From: Corynebacterium sp.
GTDB lineage: Bacteria > Actinomycetota > Actinomycetes > Mycobacteriales > Mycobacteriaceae
Assembly (NCBI GenBank): GCA_030528295.1
Contig: JAUMZC010000016.1
Location: 1 to 33,290 of the forward strand
Reading direction: 5' to 3'
DNA length: 33,290 bases
This document shows positions 26,779 through 33,290 of this stretch, in pieces; positions within the stretch are counted from its first letter, which is position 1, and each line of letters opens with the position of its first letter. Position numbers and translations under genes: made by a program. The notes beneath the pieces are model-generated. The model saw only the letters and a list, made by a program, of their open reading frames with translations, had not been told where the DNA came from and did no database searches.

Positions 26779-27255
26779 ATGGCGATTACCGGCGATCAAT
26801 TGCGCGATAGTGTTGGCTCGTTTCCTTCGGGTGTCACCGTGGTGACCACGCGCGTCCGTGGCGAAGACTTAGGCTTAACCGTAAGTTCGTTCGCATCCTT
26901 ATCGCTCGATCCGGCCATGGTGTTGGTGTGTATAGATAACCGCTCGCAAAGTATTCCGCACCTCACGCCTGGCAACCCCATCGGTGTGTCCGTGCTTTCG
27001 AAAGAACAGCTTGATATCGCAATTCAGTTCGGGCGCCATGGTGTTGATAGGTTTGCGGGGGTACCGATTCGCAGGGGGCAATGTAACCTCGCGCTTATCG
27101 ACGCCGCGGCCGCTTGGTTCACCGGCAGGGTGCGGCATGCGCATGACGGCGGGGACCATAGGGTTATTACTGTTGTGGTTGAAGAATGTGGCCGTGATTT
27201 GGAAAAAGCTCCATTGTTGTACCATCGTGGGCGCTTGAATGAGCTTTACCGGTAG
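26779..27255 (+). CDS. flavin reductase-like FMN-binding protein
   Basis: A 158-residue protein of the flavin reductase-like (HpaC/RutF, split-barrel) family. The typical start RDSVGSFPSGVTVVTT is followed by TVSSFASLSLDPAMVLVCIDNRSQSIPHL (FMN site) and GVSVLSKEQLDIAIQFG..GVDRFAGVP. The end (HHRVITVVVEECG-like, LLYHRGRLNELYR) is also typical. Such proteins reduce FMN or FAD with NAD(P)H for a monooxygenase, or act as oxidoreductases themselves. No monooxygenase gene is next to it; the luciferase-like enzyme far upstream has its own reductase. The next gene begins within or just after its last codons, so the two form an operon. Confidence 0.85.
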   Translation: MAITGDQLRDSVGSFPSGVTVVTTRVRGEDLGLTVSSFASLSLDPAMVLVCIDNRSQSIPHLTPGNPIGVSVLSKEQLDIAIQFGRHGVDRFAGVPIRRGQCNLALIDAAAAWFTGRVRHAHDGGDHRVITVVVEECGRDLEKAPLLYHRGRLNELYR

Positions 27256-27265
27256 CCTAGGACAA

Positions 27266-27988
27266 GTGAACAGAAGTCTCTTTCCTGAATTACTTGCTGA
27301 TACCGAGATCACGTTTGACGAGGGGGAATTTTCGTACCAATGGCCGGGGGAGCTTTCTGCGACTGATCAGCTGAAGGCTTTAGCGCGTGCCAGTGGGTTC
27401 AATGCAGAATGGCGGGCACCCATCATGGTTGTGGAAAACGCGACGATTCGTGGTCGTTGGTCGTTTCCGACTGCCGGAAACCTTACAGCGGGCCAGGCGC
27501 GGGCGGTCGTCGATACGCTTGGCAAAGGTGTGCAAGCTCTTCGCGCTGAACTCGGCGATCCAGCAACCGAGTTTTCGCTTGATTGGGAGGCGGATGCGCC
27601 AGCTGTCACCTACGGCCGAATCGAAGATTGGTTTGCACAGCGTGGGGTGCCAGAGTTGCCGCAAGATGAAACTACCGGTGCATTGAATCTTTCGATGGAT
27701 GGAACGCCGATCGATATTCATGTGGGGGAAGTGCTTTCGGTGCAAGTATCTGCGCAAATACCAGATGCAGATCCAGCATCGGTGCTGCATTATTGCAACC
27801 ACCTGAATAAGTCGAATAGCTCAGCGATTTGTGGGGTGAGGAGTGGGGAGCAGTGGTGGGCAATCGCGCGCTATTCGGTGGAGGCGCGTGCAGGCCTTGA
27901 CGATGCACAACTCGATGAAGCGATTCGAACAGGGGTAGTAACAGCGAGTACCAAGGTGCGTGATCTCTTACGTCTCCACCGAGGGTGA
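27266..27988 (+). CDS. YbjN-like hypothetical protein
   Basis: About 240 residues, cytoplasmic, with no signal peptide or membrane segment. The C-terminal half (GTPIDIHVGEVLSVQVSA.. ADPASVLHYCNHLNKSNSSAICGVRS.. WWAIARYSVEARAGLDDAQLDEAIRTGVV) has the pattern of YbjN / type III chaperone-like domains: a short beta sheet, then a helix with N-x-x-N, then an acidic helix. The first half (LARASGFNAEWRAPIMVVENATIRGRWSF..AGQARAVVDTLGKGVQ) looks like a shortened second copy. Two starts are possible. ATG 27239 overlaps the flavin reductase by 17 nt. GTG 27266 has TAGCCT exactly 7 nt before it, the spacing of the other leaderless genes, and is preferred. Function unknown; family assignment is by pattern only. 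Confidence 0.6.
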   Translation: MNRSLFPELLADTEITFDEGEFSYQWPGELSATDQLKALARASGFNAEWRAPIMVVENATIRGRWSFPTAGNLTAGQARAVVDTLGKGVQALRAELGDPATEFSLDWEADAPAVTYGRIEDWFAQRGVPELPQDETTGALNLSMDGTPIDIHVGEVLSVQVSAQIPDADPASVLHYCNHLNKSNSSAICGVRSGEQWWAIARYSVEARAGLDDAQLDEAIRTGVVTASTKVRDLLRLHRG

Positions 27989-28012
27989 TACACTACAACG
28001 GTTCATGTAGTG
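27989..28012 (+). promoter_or_regulatory. leuB promoter with operator-like dyad
   Basis: TACACT (27989-27994) is a likely -10 box. It overlaps a perfect dyad CACTACA (27991-27997) and TGTAGTG (28006-28012) with an 8-nt centre, placed over the expected transcription start. In C. glutamicum leuB is repressed by the IclR-type regulator LtbR; that this dyad is its site is inference. Confidence 0.5.
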
Positions 28013-28030
28013 AGAAAGGAATCCCGCATT

Positions 28031-29053
28031 ATGAAACTGGCTGTGATCGGTGGAGATGGCATCGGCCCCGAGGTGACCACAGAAGCACTTAAAGTTGTGC
28101 GTGCTGTGCGTGACGATGTTTCCATTACTGACTATGATCTCGGTGCGCGGCGTTACCTTCGCAATGGTGAACTTCTCACTGACGCAGACCTCGAATCACT
28201 CCGCGAACATGATGCAATCCTGCTCGGTGCAATCGGTGCTCCTGGTGAAGTACCGCCGGGAGTCCTCGAGCGAGGATTGTTGTTAAAGATGCGCTTTGCA
28301 CTTGATCACCATGTAAATCTTCGGCCTGCAAAGCTGTACCCAACAGCTACTTCACCGCTGGCAAATCCGGGGGACATTGATTTCGTGGTCGTCCGTGAAG
28401 GCACCGAAGGTCTTTATTGCGGCAACGGTGGCGTCTTGCGCCATGGCACGCAACATGAAGTGGCCTCCGAAGTCAGCCAGAACACGCGATATGGTGTGGA
28501 ACGAGTGGTACGGGATGCATTCCAGCGTGCACAGCAACGTCGCAAGCACCTCACCCTCGTGCATAAAACAAATGTTCTTGTGCATGCGGGTGGTTTATGG
28601 CAGCGCGCCGTAGATGAAGTGGCACAAGAATTCCCCGAAGTCGCCGTTGACTACAACCACATCGATGCAGCTACCATCTACATGGTGACTGACCCAAGTC
28701 GATATGACGTGATTGTTACAGACAACCTGTTTGGCGATATCATCACCGATCTCGCTGGAGCGGTCACAGGGGGAATTGGACTTGCAGCCTCTGGAAACAT
28801 TGACGCCACTGGTACCAACCCATCGATGTTTGAACCTGTGCATGGTTCGGCCCCTGATATTGCGGGCCAAGGAATTGCAGATCCAACCGCGGCAATTCTA
28901 TCTGCGGCGATGATGCTACGTCACCTTGGTGATGAGCAAAATGCTGCGCGAATTGAACAGGCGGTTGCCGTCGATGTTGCATCTCGCACAGGTACAGGTA
29001 CCCGCACTGTTGAAGTTGGGGACCGGATTGCTGCGGCACTAACGCACTCATGA
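28031..29053 (+). CDS. leuB: 3-isopropylmalate dehydrogenase
   Basis: A 340-residue enzyme that oxidises and decarboxylates 3-isopropylmalate to 2-oxoisocaproate with NAD+, the third step specific to leucine synthesis. Marks are the N-terminal [15 protein letters not shown], the substrate loop [22 protein letters not shown] with the key arginines, the catalytic Tyr/Lys regions ([24 protein letters not shown]), the metal-binding aspartates in [12 protein letters not shown], and the NAD loop [23 protein letters not shown] 28031 is chosen over an upstream in-frame GTG at 28010 because the family begins MKLAVIGG and GAAAGGA lies about 11 nt before it. leuA, leuC and leuD are elsewhere. Confidence 0.95.
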   Translation: MKLAVIGGDGIGPEVTTEALKVVRAVRDDVSITDYDLGARRYLRNGELLTDADLESLREHDAILLGAIGAPGEVPPGVLERGLLLKMRFALDHHVNLRPAKLYPTATSPLANPGDIDFVVVREGTEGLYCGNGGVLRHGTQHEVASEVSQNTRYGVERVVRDAFQRAQQRRKHLTLVHKTNVLVHAGGLWQRAVDEVAQEFPEVAVDYNHIDAATIYMVTDPSRYDVIVTDNLFGDIITDLAGAVTGGIGLAASGNIDATGTNPSMFEPVHGSAPDIAGQGIADPTAAILSAAMMLRHLGDEQNAARIEQAVAVDVASRTGTGTRTVEVGDRIAAALTHS

Positions 29054-29067
29054 CACAGACATTGCAA

Positions 29068-29129
29068 AAGCTGTGAACCACTGATAGTTCTTCGGGAGAG
29101 TAACGGGGGAAGTCAGTGGTTCACAGCTT
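29068..29129. terminator. bidirectional terminator between leuB and the HEAT gene
   Basis: A perfect 17-bp inverted repeat, AAGCTGTGAACCACTGA at 29068-29084 and its complement at 29113-29129, with a 28-nt loop. Read on the minus strand it ends in CTTTTGC, after the HEAT gene stop at 29174. On the plus strand it starts 14 nt after leuB but has no T-tract. Confidence 0.75.
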
Positions 29130-29173
29130 GCTGACTGGGTTTCAAATAGGGATCGTAATCATACTCCTTTCAA

Positions 29174-30163
29174 CTAGACGCCAAGGAACTCTTTTAGCTG
29201 ATCGCGCTGGTTAGGGAAGCCTAGATCATCAAGGCGGTAGCGCAGAGTGGCAACAAAGGCGCCATCCCAAATTGTGTCGTTTTCAGCTAATGCTTTCAGC
29301 ATGACGCACTGGGTACCAGTAAAGGTGGACTGTCCTTTAAAGGTAAACATAAACAAGTCCAACCACTCACTGTTGCGGAAGTTTCCATGACGCATGACCG
29401 CAACAGCCGCCGGAAGTATCTCATCGATTGAATGTGCCCGCTTCAGCAGTTCAGTGACGAGTGGTTTCAGGATCTCTGCTGGATAATGCGGATCCCAGTG
29501 CGCTATTTGACTCAATGATTCATTGAGTTTGCTGGTGCCCTTCCAGTTATGAGTGTGAATAGCGGCGAATGCGCGGACAATTGGATCAGGGTCATGCAAA
29601 TGGCGGGACACACTGTGGCCGAGTTTGCCGAGGCCATCGATGAGTGGCCAGCGAATAATGCTCCCGAGCCACGAGTCCAACTCAAGCACTAGGCGGTTGC
29701 GAACCTGCCGCCGATACTTTCGGGTAGAAGGTGTGCTCACCCATGCAACTAATACTGATGTGAGTTCTATGTAATCAGTTGGCGAGGTGAACTCAAGTGC
29801 TAACAATTGTTGAATCGCCTCATCAGCGATTGTCGATTCCCGCGAGAGATTCTCCCCGGCGAACCTTAACCACAGCAGCAACTCACTTCGGAGTTTTTCG
29901 TAGAAGAGATACTCGGGATTTAACTCGTCTAATGCTGCGATTACGAAGAGAACCGCTGGGTCAGCGGCAGGATAATAGGTGCCTTGGTGCATCGTAGCGC
30001 CGACGAGATGATCGATTGCATGGGCGATAGCTCGTTCATCAGTGCCAAGCAACGCACGTAGGTGTTTGGGGGTGTCTTCCGCACTGCCGTATGCATGAAA
30101 GAGCCGTTCCCAGTTGGTGTATTCTAGGATTGTTTCGGTTGGGGAGTGATCGACAATCTTCAC
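29174..30163 (-). CDS. HEAT-repeat-like protein
   Basis: About 329 residues, all-helical, with no signal peptide. The start region (NWERLFHAYGSAEDTPKHLRALL...HQGTYYPAADPAVLFVIAAL) is the shared opening of a family of actinobacterial HEAT-repeat proteins. Later helices such as PLIDGLGKLGHSVSRHLHDPDPIVRAFAAIHTH fit degenerate HEAT repeats. Such proteins are protein-binding scaffolds; some relatives lie in toxin immunity loci, but no toxin gene is seen here. GTG 30163 is preferred because GAGGAGGA sits 4-5 nt before it; an in-frame GTG at 30187 would place this ribosome site inside the gene. It is convergent with leuB. Function unknown. Confidence 0.7.
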   Translation of the reverse strand: MKIVDHSPTETILEYTNWERLFHAYGSAEDTPKHLRALLGTDERAIAHAIDHLVGATMHQGTYYPAADPAVLFVIAALDELNPEYLFYEKLRSELLLWLRFAGENLSRESTIADEAIQQLLALEFTSPTDYIELTSVLVAWVSTPSTRKYRRQVRNRLVLELDSWLGSIIRWPLIDGLGKLGHSVSRHLHDPDPIVRAFAAIHTHNWKGTSKLNESLSQIAHWDPHYPAEILKPLVTELLKRAHSIDEILPAAVAVMRHGNFRNSEWLDLFMFTFKGQSTFTGTQCVMLKALAENDTIWDGAFVATLRYRLDDLGFPNQRDQLKEFLGV

Positions 30164-30690
30164 GTTTCCTCCTCGAAAGGGTGCCACGAAGTGATGAGGC
30201 CGATACGTGAAGTGTAGCCCGCAATTTTATTGGGATGAAGAGAATTTCCCTGGCAACCTCCTTTAAAATGCCTGCTTATTCAGTTATTGAATCACAGGGT
30301 TTGCCAAAACGTTACCTACGTGAAATCTGCTACTTTCGGTAAGAAAACGTTCCCGCTTGTATGCTGATATCAAAATTTTGTGCGTTTGTTCTCTAGTTCG
30401 ATCGCTGGGATTTTGTCACGGCGGGTGCCTTGCGGAAAAAGTTTCGAGTTCTTTGCGCTGCTCCTGGGCGTAACGACGCGGCTTCAGTTGTGTTGCAAAT
30501 ATGGCACATAAGAAAATGCTTGCTAAATAGAAAACGTCAAGTCAATTATTATTGTTTCCCTATTTATCCTTCCGATGGCGGTGATGCTTGGAAACGGCGG
30601 GTTGACGTCAATGAGGTGTTGTCGCGGCGTCGAAAAGCAAAAAGTGGCACTACTTACAGGATTTCAATGCGTGTGCACCCAATCACCCTG
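30164..30690. other. intergenic region before the DUF294 gene
   Basis: About 530 bases between two divergent genes. The frame of the DUF294 gene is open back to 30575 but shows no family similarity there. An 87-codon plus-strand frame (30430-30693) has no recognisable features. TTGACGTCAA (30602-30611) is a 10-bp palindrome that might bind a regulator. No RNA gene or repeat was recognised. Confidence 0.35.
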
Positions 30691-30696
30691 TAGGTT
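30691..30696 (+). promoter_or_regulatory. -10 box of the DUF294 gene, leaderless start
   Basis: TAGGTT is followed by exactly 7 nt and ATG 30704; no Shine-Dalgarno sequence. Together with the family N-terminus this sets the start at 30704. Confidence 0.5.
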
Positions 30697-30703
30697 TGCC
30701 ATT

Positions 30704-32563
30704 ATGAGTATTGAATTGGATGAGGTTCGCGATTTCCTAGCGACCAGTGCACCATATGCCCAGTTGCCTGATGATGTCCTTGATCGGCTTCCTGGCAGCA
30801 TGTCGATGAAGTATTTCCGGCGTGGCGAAACAATCATCGGTGTCGGTGAACCTAATGAATTCGCATATCTCATTCGTTCGGGCGCGGTCGACGTGCTTGA
30901 TTCTGAAGGAGTGCTCCTCGACCGTAGGGATGCGGGCAGGTCGTTTGGCTATTCAACACTCATGGGTGATGAGACCTGCAAATACACCATGGTGACGGTG
31001 GAGGACACACTGGCGTTGCTGGTACCTCGTGAAACATTTGTGCAAATCACTCAGCAACACCCCGAGTTCGCGCGGTTTTTCTCCGGGCAATCTGCGCGAA
31101 TGAGCGCTACAGCGTCAAGTTTGCGTCAGCAATCATCCTCGGAAGTGCTACGCACCAAGCTAGGGGAGTTTATGATCACCACCCCTGCGACCATTTCCCC
31201 AGAGGCGACCATCCAAGAATCTGCAAGATTGATGCAGGAAAAGAACGTTTCTTCGTTGCTTATCACGGGTCCTGAAAACCGGCTCGAAGGAATTATTACT
31301 GACCGTGATATGCGCGGCAGGGTCGTTGCTGGTGCGATGGATGTGACGCTCCCAGTGACCGCGATTATGACGGCAAATCCGCGGGCAGTCACAAGCGAAA
31401 CACTCGCGTTCGAGGCGATGCTTATTATGGCCGAAATGGGAATTCACCATTTGCCGGTGGTGGATGAAGATAAGCTCGTTGGCATTATCGCTTCCGCCGA
31501 TATTATGCGTTTGCTGCGTCATGATCCGATCTACCTCACCGCGGATCTTGCGCGCCGCAAAACTACCGAAGAACTCAAACAGGTCTACGAATCTGCGCAT
31601 GAAGTTGCAATTCGTTTTATTGAACGGGGCGCCTCCCCGGAAGAGGTCACGAACCTCCTCACAGTAGCTGCCGATGCTCTGGCACGTCGCTTGATTACTC
31701 TTGCCGAAGACGAGCTTGGGCCCCCGCCAGTTCCATACAGTTTTGTGGTACTCGGATCCCAGGGGCGTCGTGGCATGGGGTTGGCTTCTGACCAAGATAA
31801 TGCGCTCGTTCTTTCGGATGACTACAACGAAGCTGAACACGGTGCCTATTTCGCCGAACTCTCCGATCGGGTTTGCAAAGGACTTGATGCTGCGGGGCAG
31901 ATACTTTGCCCTGGAAACATGATGGCAAGCAATCCGGAATGGCGAATGACAGTTTCCGGTTGGAACAACGCGTTCCACACCTGGATCACCGCGCCCGAGC
32001 CCGACGCGTTGCTCCACGCACAAGTGTTCTTTGATATGCGCGGTATCTATGGCGATACGAAACTCGCTGATCAAGTTGTTCGGCTCGCAGTCCAAACGGC
32101 ACGTAATGCTGGACGGCTGCATGCGCACCTTGCCACGCTTGCGGCTCGACGTGAACCGCCACTCGGTTTCTTCCGTGGCCTCGTGGTCGATCGCAGTGGT
32201 GAATACGCAAATACACTCGATGTGAAAAAGGGTGGTACGGCAGCGATTGTACAAATGGCTCGCCTGTTCGCGTTGGCATCAGGAGTGCACGCTGTGGGAA
32301 CGCGGGAACGTCTCACACAAGCTGCAAGTCACGGTGCGGTATCCGCCCGAGGCGCCGAGGATTTGCGCGATGCGTTCGACTTTTTGAACACCATCGCATT
32401 GCAGCAACAGGCAAATCAAGTACGCAAAGGCCAGCAGCCGAACTATCACATCGACCCGAAAGAGCTCGGCAAACTAGACCGCGAGCATTTGCGGGATGCC
32501 TTCCAAATTATTAAGGGAATGCAGAGCGCGTTGGCGACCAAGTATCCAGTGAGGAATATCTAG
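30704..32563 (+). CDS. cNMP-binding/CBS/DUF294 nucleotidyltransferase-like protein
   Basis: A 619-residue signalling protein of four parts: a cyclic-nucleotide-binding-like beta barrel (about 15-130), a CBS pair (about 155-272; MITTPATISPEATIQESARLM and IMTANPRAVTSETLAFEAM), a GlnD-like nucleotidyltransferase domain (DUF294, about 300-440) with GSQGRRG (351-357) and SDQD (362-365), and the helical DUF294 C-terminal domain (about 450-605). CBS pairs often bind adenine nucleotides. In the transferase motif the usual acidic residue after GSQGRR (as in GRxEQ) is replaced by GM, so catalysis may differ or be lost. The protein is cytoplasmic and without a known reaction. Its TAG stop overlaps the GTG start of the exonuclease gene by one base, so the two are coupled. 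Confidence 0.85.
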   Translation: MSIELDEVRDFLATSAPYAQLPDDVLDRLPGSMSMKYFRRGETIIGVGEPNEFAYLIRSGAVDVLDSEGVLLDRRDAGRSFGYSTLMGDETCKYTMVTVEDTLALLVPRETFVQITQQHPEFARFFSGQSARMSATASSLRQQSSSEVLRTKLGEFMITTPATISPEATIQESARLMQEKNVSSLLITGPENRLEGIITDRDMRGRVVAGAMDVTLPVTAIMTANPRAVTSETLAFEAMLIMAEMGIHHLPVVDEDKLVGIIASADIMRLLRHDPIYLTADLARRKTTEELKQVYESAHEVAIRFIERGASPEEVTNLLTVAADALARRLITLAEDELGPPPVPYSFVVLGSQGRRGMGLASDQDNALVLSDDYNEAEHGAYFAELSDRVCKGLDAAGQILCPGNMMASNPEWRMTVSGWNNAFHTWITAPEPDALLHAQVFFDMRGIYGDTKLADQVVRLAVQTARNAGRLHAHLATLAARREPPLGFFRGLVVDRSGEYANTLDVKKGGTAAIVQMARLFALASGVHAVGTRERLTQAASHGAVSARGAEDLRDAFDFLNTIALQQQANQVRKGQQPNYHIDPKELGKLDREHLRDAFQIIKGMQSALATKYPVRNI

Positions 32564-33216
32564 TGTTTGGTTTTTCCGCCCGGTCACGGGCAGCGCGTAA
32601 AGCGCGGGGAGCGTTACGGGAGTTTTACGGTACTGCGCCGCCAGCACCGGGGACGAACATATCGGAGTTGTCGCTGCTTGCAGTTGACGTTGAAACCACT
32701 GGTCTGAAACCGCAACAACATGATCTTCTATCGATTGGTTGGGTGCCAATCGATGGGGGTGTGATCAGTTTGGAAGGTGCCGGACATCGAGTGTTACGCG
32801 GCAGTGAAGTCGGTGATTCCGCGGTGATTCACCGACTGACGGACGACGATATTGAAAAGGGTGTAGACGCTAAGGAAGCAGTTTCTGATTTGCTGCGCGC
32901 CCTGGAAGGACGCGTGATGTTGGTGCACTGGGCCGCGATGGAAACGGGATTTCTGTCGGCTGCATGTAAGCGCCACTTCGGGGCAGATTTTGTTGTTCCG
33001 GTAGTGGACACATTTGCGTTGGAGCGGCGTCATATGGAACGGATGGGAACATATCCGCGAGGGGAGGACCTACGGCTGCCTCGAATACGTGAGCGGTATG
33101 GGTTACCTCAGTACCGTAGCCATAATGCGCTTATCGACGCCCTGGCATGCGCGGAGTTGTACCTGGCCCTGGCTGCCTCATTCCGGGGGAATACATTGAA
33201 GTCCTTGCAGGTGTAA
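32563..33216 (+). CDS. DnaQ-like 3'-5' exonuclease (DEDDh)
   Basis: A 217-residue exonuclease of the DnaQ/DEDDh family. ExoI is VDVETTGL (D42, E44). ExoII is VHWAAMETGF, where the usual Asp is Glu127. ExoIII is HNALIDALACAEL with H187 and D192. The metal ligands are thus D, E, E, D plus the general-base His. The first 30 residues are basic. It probably trims single-stranded DNA or RNA ends, but its substrate is unknown. GTG 32563 overlaps the DUF294 stop (TAGTG). The pairing of a DUF294 protein with such an exonuclease recurs in many bacteria, which points to a joint function not yet explained. Confidence 0.85.
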   Translation: MFGFSARSRAARKARGALREFYGTAPPAPGTNISELSLLAVDVETTGLKPQQHDLLSIGWVPIDGGVISLEGAGHRVLRGSEVGDSAVIHRLTDDDIEKGVDAKEAVSDLLRALEGRVMLVHWAAMETGFLSAACKRHFGADFVVPVVDTFALERRHMERMGTYPRGEDLRLPRIRERYGLPQYRSHNALIDALACAELYLALAASFRGNTLKSLQV

Positions 33217-33227
33217 TGCAAAACAAT

Positions 33228-33265
33228 CCAAAACGTGTGTGTAGGATATGCCACATGCGTTTTGG
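33228..33265 (+). promoter_or_regulatory. odx promoter inside an operator-like dyad
   Basis: TAGGAT (33242-33247) lies exactly 7 nt before ATG 33255, a leaderless start. It is in the centre of a dyad: CCAAAACG-TGTGTG (33228-33241) and CACATG-CGTTTTGG (33252-33265), with the outer 8 bp perfect. The right arm covers the first four codons. Confidence 0.55.
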
Positions 33266-33290
33266 ACGAATTGCTCACCGTGAGGGAATA
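33255..33290 (+). CDS. odx: start of an odx-like FAH-family gene (partial)
   Basis: Twelve codons, MRFGRIAHREGI, run off the right edge. They resemble the N-terminus of C. glutamicum Odx (cg1458), a fumarylacetoacetate hydrolase-family oxaloacetate decarboxylase, and the position after the DUF294 and exonuclease genes is the same as in that genome. The name rests on this short match and on gene order, so it is tentative. Confidence 0.55.
   Translation, partial: MRFGRIAHREGI

Noticed and set aside
30430..30693. 87-codon plus-strand frame before the DUF294 gene
   Set aside because: No ribosome site or recognisable domain; it ends inside the DUF294 promoter.

Overview
The window looks like a chromosomal segment of a Corynebacterium with moderate GC content. 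The order gatB, lysE/lysG, ilvD, PH-domain gene, mscCG, ilvB-ilvN-ilvC, serA, leuB, DUF294 protein, DnaQ-like exonuclease, odx follows the arrangement I recall for the C. glutamicum group. Many proteins (LysG, IlvB, IlvN, IlvD, SerA, LeuB) look like close counterparts of C. glutamicum proteins. I cannot assign the species.

Layout. 1-2800: the end of a membrane protein, a long AT-rich gap, and a secreted von Willebrand factor A gene broken by a frameshift. 2900-7412: gatB (tRNA amidotransferase), the divergent lysE/lysG basic amino acid export pair, and a DoxX-like membrane protein with a long disordered cytoplasmic head. 7413-7826: a strong terminator and a 120-bp inverted-repeat element. 7827-11721 (minus): ilvD, a PH-domain membrane protein and the MscCG-type mechanosensitive channel. 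12039-15857: a complete attenuated ilvBNC operon with a 15-residue leader peptide, closed by a perfect bidirectional terminator. 15892-19615 (minus): an accessory sugar operon, a trehalose-6-phosphate-hydrolase-like gene (frameshifted) overlapping a one-chain EIIABC PTS permease. 20160-21903 (minus): a luciferase-like monooxygenase and its FMN reductase partner. 22092-24895: a zinc-type CDF exporter behind a perfect 20-bp palindrome, then a DUF262 (GmrSD-like) protein. 25092-29053: serA, a flavin reductase, a YbjN-like protein and leuB. 29174-33290: a HEAT-repeat protein (minus), a cNMP/CBS/DUF294 protein coupled to a DEDDh exonuclease, and the start of odx.

The main metabolic theme is amino acid synthesis and export. 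ilvB, ilvN, ilvC and ilvD make the valine/isoleucine precursors, leuB continues to leucine, serA opens serine synthesis, and lysE and mscCG export basic amino acids and (in C. glutamicum) glutamate.

A recurring regulatory theme is leaderless translation. About a dozen start codons lie 6-8 nt after a TANNNT -10 box and mostly lack a Shine-Dalgarno sequence. The genes with good Shine-Dalgarno sites (ilvB, ilvN, ilvC, serA, leuB, the monooxygenase, the HEAT gene) are the contrasting class. The least explained items are three T-x-[IVM]-F motifs in the DoxX-like protein, the 120-bp inverted-repeat element, the palindrome before the CDF gene and the dyad around the odx start.
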